Positions 61,325-64,000 of a stretch of DNA of 64,000 bases are shown here, piece by piece. The stretch comes from JBEKIK01 sp963838495 (GTDB taxonomy: Bacteria > Planctomycetota > Planctomycetia > Pirellulales > Thermoguttaceae): positions 2,294,001-2,358,000 of the forward strand of contig CAWIRC010000001.1 in the NCBI GenBank assembly GCA_963838495.1, written 5' to 3'. Under the pieces are notes generated by a model, which was given only the letters and a program-made list of their open reading frames with translations, did no database searches and was not told the origin of the DNA. Within the stretch, counting starts at the first letter, position 1, and each line of letters opens with the position of its first letter. The translations under genes and the position numbers were made by a program.

Positions 61325-61819
61325 CTATTTTGGCACATCAAATCCGAAGTAGCGGGCGGCGTTGCTATAGCATACGTCTTGGACCATGGAGCCGATCATC
61401 TCCACGTCGTTGGGCAGCAGCCCGTCTTTCATTTCCTGGCCCAGCAGGTTGCAGAGGATGCGGCGGAAGTATTCGTGGCGGGTATAGGAGAGGAAGGAGC
61501 GGCTGTCGGTAAGCATGCCCACGAACCGGCTTAAAAGCCCGAGGTTGGACAGGGCGGTGAGTTGTTTTTCCATGCCGTCTTTTTGATCGAGGAACCACCA
61601 TGCGGAGCCGAACTGCATTTTGCCTGGCACGCTGCCGTCCTGGTAGTTGCCGAGCATGGTGCCGACGATTTCGTTGTCGGCCGGGTTGAGGTTGTAGAGG
61701 ATGGTTTTGGCCAGGCGGTTGTCGCGGTCCAGGCGGTCGAAGAATTTGACCATCGGCCGGGCAACGACGAAATCGCCGATGGAATCGTAACCGGTATCCG
61801 GTCCCAGCGAGCGGAACAT
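61325..61819 (-). CDS. uxaC: Glucuronate isomerase, C-terminal fragment
   Basis: 164 residues from MFRSLGPDTGYDSIGDF through KTILYNLNPADNEI, MQFGSAWWFLDQKDGMEKQL, SRFVGMLTDSRSFLSYTRHEYFRRIL and the typical end. The family motif HFGALRNNNTRMF is cut by a frameshift: one more G in the GGG at 61843-61845 (minus strand) restores it. The enzyme converts D-glucuronate to D-fructuronate and galacturonate to tagaturonate. Confidence 0.9.
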   Translation of the reverse strand: MFRSLGPDTGYDSIGDFVVARPMVKFFDRLDRDNRLAKTILYNLNPADNEIVGTMLGNYQDGSVPGKMQFGSAWWFLDQKDGMEKQLTALSNLGLLSRFVGMLTDSRSFLSYTRHEYFRRILCNLLGQEMKDGLLPNDVEMIGSMVQDVCYSNAARYFGFDVPK

Positions 61820-61836
61820 GCGGGTGTTGTTGTTTC

Positions 61837-62748
61837 TTAGCGCCCGAAGTGGTACTGCTGTGTCCAGCCTTTATCATGGTCCATCAAGGCGAACTCGTAG
61901 AGCATGGCCGAGCGGAACTTCAGCACTTCTTCTTTGGATAGATCGCCGCCGGAACGGACGCGGCGGAAAATGGCGTTGATGTCGGACTGGGTGTAATCAT
62001 CGGCGTCGAAGGTTTCGATGCCGTGATCGGAGACCCGGCAGCCCATGGAGTGGAAAAAATCGTGGCGGCTGTGCAAGGCATCCATGAAGCGGGCGAAATC
62101 GTCGCTTATGTCCGTATTGCTTGCGGCGGCCAGTCTTTCCACATAGGAATTAAAGGCCTGGGGATTTTCCACGGCCGCGGCCTTATCGGGCCTGAAGGCG
62201 GGCAAGACCTTGACTGGAAACGAGGCGTCGGCGGCCAGCGCGGCGTGGTATTCCAGGCTGTTGACGGGATCGTCGGTGGTGCAGGAGACCACGACGTTCA
62301 TCTGCCGCATGATGCCGCGCGTGGAGAATTCGCTCCGGGCCAGCTTGGCGTTGCATTCGCTCCAGACGCTTTCGGCGGTTTGCGGATTGAGGAGCCGGTC
62401 GCTGATGCCGAAGGGGCGTTTCAGTTCCAAGTGGGTCCAATGATAAAGGGGATTGCGCAGGGTTTGGGGCACGGTTTCGGCCCATTTTTGGAATTTTTCC
62501 CGGTCCGTGGCCTCTCCGGTGATGAAGCGTTCGGGTACGCCGGCGGTCCGCATGGCCCGCCACTTGTAATGATCGCCGGCCAGCCAGATTTGGGTGAGGT
62601 TCTGGAAAGAGCGGTTCTCGGCGATTTCGCGGGGCGGCAGGTGGCAATGATAATCGATAATCGGCATTTTTTCGGCGAAACGGTGATACAACTCGATGGC
62701 TTGACCGCTTTGCAATAAAAAGTTCTCGGTAATGAAGACGTCGGACAT
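61837..62748 (-). CDS. uxaC: Glucuronate isomerase, N-terminal fragment
   Basis: 303 residues. IIDYHCHLPPREIAENRSF (metal/substrate-binding His), ENRSFQNLTQIWLAGDHYKWRAMR, LYHWTHLELKRPFGI and VSCTTDDPVNSLEYH are all typical of UxaC. The frame ends TQQYHFGR-stop where the conserved HFGALRNNNTRMF should be. The complete protein would be about 473 residues, the usual length. The conserved motif at the break makes a sequencing error more likely than a dead gene. Probably part of a hexuronate pathway with rhaB-type sugar use. Confidence 0.92.
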   Translation of the reverse strand: MSDVFITENFLLQSGQAIELYHRFAEKMPIIDYHCHLPPREIAENRSFQNLTQIWLAGDHYKWRAMRTAGVPERFITGEATDREKFQKWAETVPQTLRNPLYHWTHLELKRPFGISDRLLNPQTAESVWSECNAKLARSEFSTRGIMRQMNVVVSCTTDDPVNSLEYHAALAADASFPVKVLPAFRPDKAAAVENPQAFNSYVERLAAASNTDISDDFARFMDALHSRHDFFHSMGCRVSDHGIETFDADDYTQSDINAIFRRVRSGGDLSKEEVLKFRSAMLYEFALMDHDKGWTQQYHFGR

Positions 62749-63080
62749 GACTGGCTCGCTTTGTGATGGGGAAAGGTAATTTTATAAGCATTTTTCATAG
62801 CGGATAATAGTTTATCAAGCCGCTTCCAGTCTGACAACCATTTGTTATTGCCCGGAAAACACTGGAAAATATCAACCTACCCGGCGGCAAATGATAAATT
62901 CAAAGAGAAACTCCCGGGGCGAGTTCCGGGGCTATTGAATATCAGATCGACAATATTACTTTGGGAAGGGAGTTGTACTCCCGTCCCCGCCGGCAAAATT
63001 GGGGCGACAGTGCAACTGTCGCCCCAACGCGATGTGACATCGGCAATCTGAGAGCCAATAAACTATGAAGAGGGAATGCC
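62749..63080. other. Intergenic region with GTTGGGGCGACAG palindrome
   Basis: It contains TTGGGGCGACAGTGCAACTGTCGCCCCAA at about 62998-63026, same family as 44742 and 59355, a candidate terminator for the MotB-like gene. No gene is seen. Confidence 0.65.
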
Positions 63081-63833
63081 CTATGGAGTGACGAAACGGT
63101 TGGCGCGTTCTTCCGGCGAGCCCATGAAGTTTTCGGCGTATTCGTCCAGAATATAGATTTCCACGCGGGAGTTGTGGGATTGCAGGGAGGGGCTTGATTC
63201 GAGGGAGTAGGGTTCGTAGGGGCCTCCCTGGCTGAGCCGCAAGCGCTCGGCATCGATGCCTTGTTGGACGAGGAATTTCATCACCGCCTGGCAGCGGTCA
63301 TAGGATAATTGCCAGGGGTCTTTTGCCGAGGATTCTTCAGATCCGGAATTCCTGGTGGCATGACCGCGAATTTCGATCTTTTGCGATTTGCCGCGAAGTT
63401 CGGACACGACCAGCGTCAACCGCTCTTTGGCCGTATCGTCCAACTCCGCCGAGTCTTCGGCGAAGAGGATCATGGTGCCCATGCAGCGGCGGTTGCCGTC
63501 GTGAAGGACGAAGAGGCTGGGTTTTTTTTCGCCCGTGCCGATGGGCGCGATTCTATTTTTACGGAGTCGATCAACGCCTATGGCGCTTCCTGGTTTTGTG
63601 CCCGGGAGTATGGAAGGGCCGTGAACTTGGCCGGGCTTGTTGGAGGGCAGCAGGGGCGGCCCGCCCGAGGACCGTAGCGAGTTGGCGCCCGGGTCCTGGA
63701 AGTACTGGGCGATGGCTTGTTTTACGGCGCCGTTTTGGGCGGTGATCCACATGACGAGGAAAAAGGCCATCATCGCGGTGACGAAATCCGCGTAAGCCAC
63801 TTTCCACGCTCCGCCGCCGTGTTTGCCCGCCAT
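63081..63833 (-). CDS. motB: Flagellar motor protein MotB
   Basis: 250 residues. AWKVAYADFVTAMMAFFLVMW is the single transmembrane helix with the conserved proton-binding Asp of MotB, after a short basic N-terminus. A linker rich in G/P/S follows, then an OmpA-like peptidoglycan-binding domain (LFAEDSAELDDTAKERL, IEIRGHATRNSG, YDRCQAVMKFLVQQGID, RVEIYIL). It anchors the stator to the cell wall. MotA is normally the preceding gene; it would lie beyond the right edge, but the 167 bases available show no coding. Confidence 0.9.
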   Translation of the reverse strand: MAGKHGGGAWKVAYADFVTAMMAFFLVMWITAQNGAVKQAIAQYFQDPGANSLRSSGGPPLLPSNKPGQVHGPSILPGTKPGSAIGVDRLRKNRIAPIGTGEKKPSLFVLHDGNRRCMGTMILFAEDSAELDDTAKERLTLVVSELRGKSQKIEIRGHATRNSGSEESSAKDPWQLSYDRCQAVMKFLVQQGIDAERLRLSQGGPYEPYSLESSPSLQSHNSRVEIYILDEYAENFMGSPEERANRFVTP

Positions 63834-64000
63834 GTGGCGTTATCCTCGCTGAAGGTCAGTGTCTTTGTTTAAGGTTTGAGTGCGATTTGCTCGGTGTTTT
63901 TTATATTGCAAATCGAGCAATTGCAAATTTAAAATTGCAAATTGGACAAAGATTAAATTTACATACACAAAGGCTTTTCGTCATTGTTCAATTTTGAATT
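63834..64000. repeat. TTGCAAATTG words at the right edge
   Basis: Several TTGCAAATT / AATTGCAAATT words (63906-63945), of the same kind as at 6.75, 9.98, 27.1 and 52.97 kb. The upstream sequence GCGAGGATAACGCCAC may serve as the MotB ribosome-binding region. Confidence 0.6.

Overview
The window looks like a piece of a Planctomycetota chromosome, probably from a metagenome bin near Pirellulales or Thermoguttales. This placement is inference from gene content: a PEP-CTERM protein, a PQQ-type beta-propeller, an LptA/LptD-like outer-membrane protein, a rpsA-plsC-cmk cluster, a PilM-PilN-like fusion upstream of a very long secretin, and intergenic spaces packed with palindromic and word-like repeats. 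Coding DNA is GC-rich. The DUF3037/HipA-like pair at 28.4-30.0 kb is clearly AT-rich, and the zinc-ribbon gene at 12.5 kb is also less GC-rich than its neighbours. There is one tRNA (His), no rRNA, no CRISPR array and no prophage.

Layout. 0-3 kb: a partial surface protein with four Ig-like repeats and a PEP-CTERM protein. 3.2-10 kb: tRNA-His, the tail-specific protease Prc, a cupin, and an LptA/LptD-like gene broken in two places. 10-14 kb: a DgkA-type lipid kinase, a DUF72 protein, a small basic protein and a zinc-ribbon membrane protein. 14-18 kb: rhamnulokinase, an Rrf2 regulator and sulfate adenylyltransferase. 18-19.2 kb: a REP-associated tyrosine transposase between near-identical REP copies and a degenerate tandem array. 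19.3-25.3 kb: an ARPP-1-like exported protein and a four-gene ABC-2 export cluster. 25.4-33 kb: a PQQ propeller protein, a 3-hydroxyisobutyrate dehydrogenase, the DUF3037/HipA-like pair and leuS. 33-36.8 kb: an SH3 protein, a RelBE-like pair and a CtpA-type protease. 37-44.6 kb: rpsA, plsC, cmk, a hydrolase and a large GH38/GH57-like protein. 45-48.8 kb: a MacAB-like tripartite exporter. 49-59.3 kb: a type IV pilus/type II secretion-like assembly operon ending in a secretin and a strong terminator. 59.8-64 kb: an ECF sigma factor, glucuronate isomerase and MotB.

Two features cut across the window. First, eleven otherwise well-conserved genes carry twelve frameshifts, nearly all at short homopolymers or CGCG steps, and some are genes one would not expect to be dead (cmk, plsC). 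Uncorrected sequencing indels are the likeliest cause, so these genes are probably intact in the cell; they are listed here as fragments with the break point. Second, several families of intergenic palindromes recur through the window. Two of these repeat stretches lie inside open genes, in frame: one in the CP1/editing region of leuS and one near the C-terminus of the GH38-like protein, adding repeat-derived peptides to both.

The most interesting candidates are the repeat-encoded peptide insertions, the RAYT/REP locus with its tandem array, and the AT-rich HipA-like/DUF3037 module inserted next to leuS and coupled by start-stop overlap to the following dehydrogenase.
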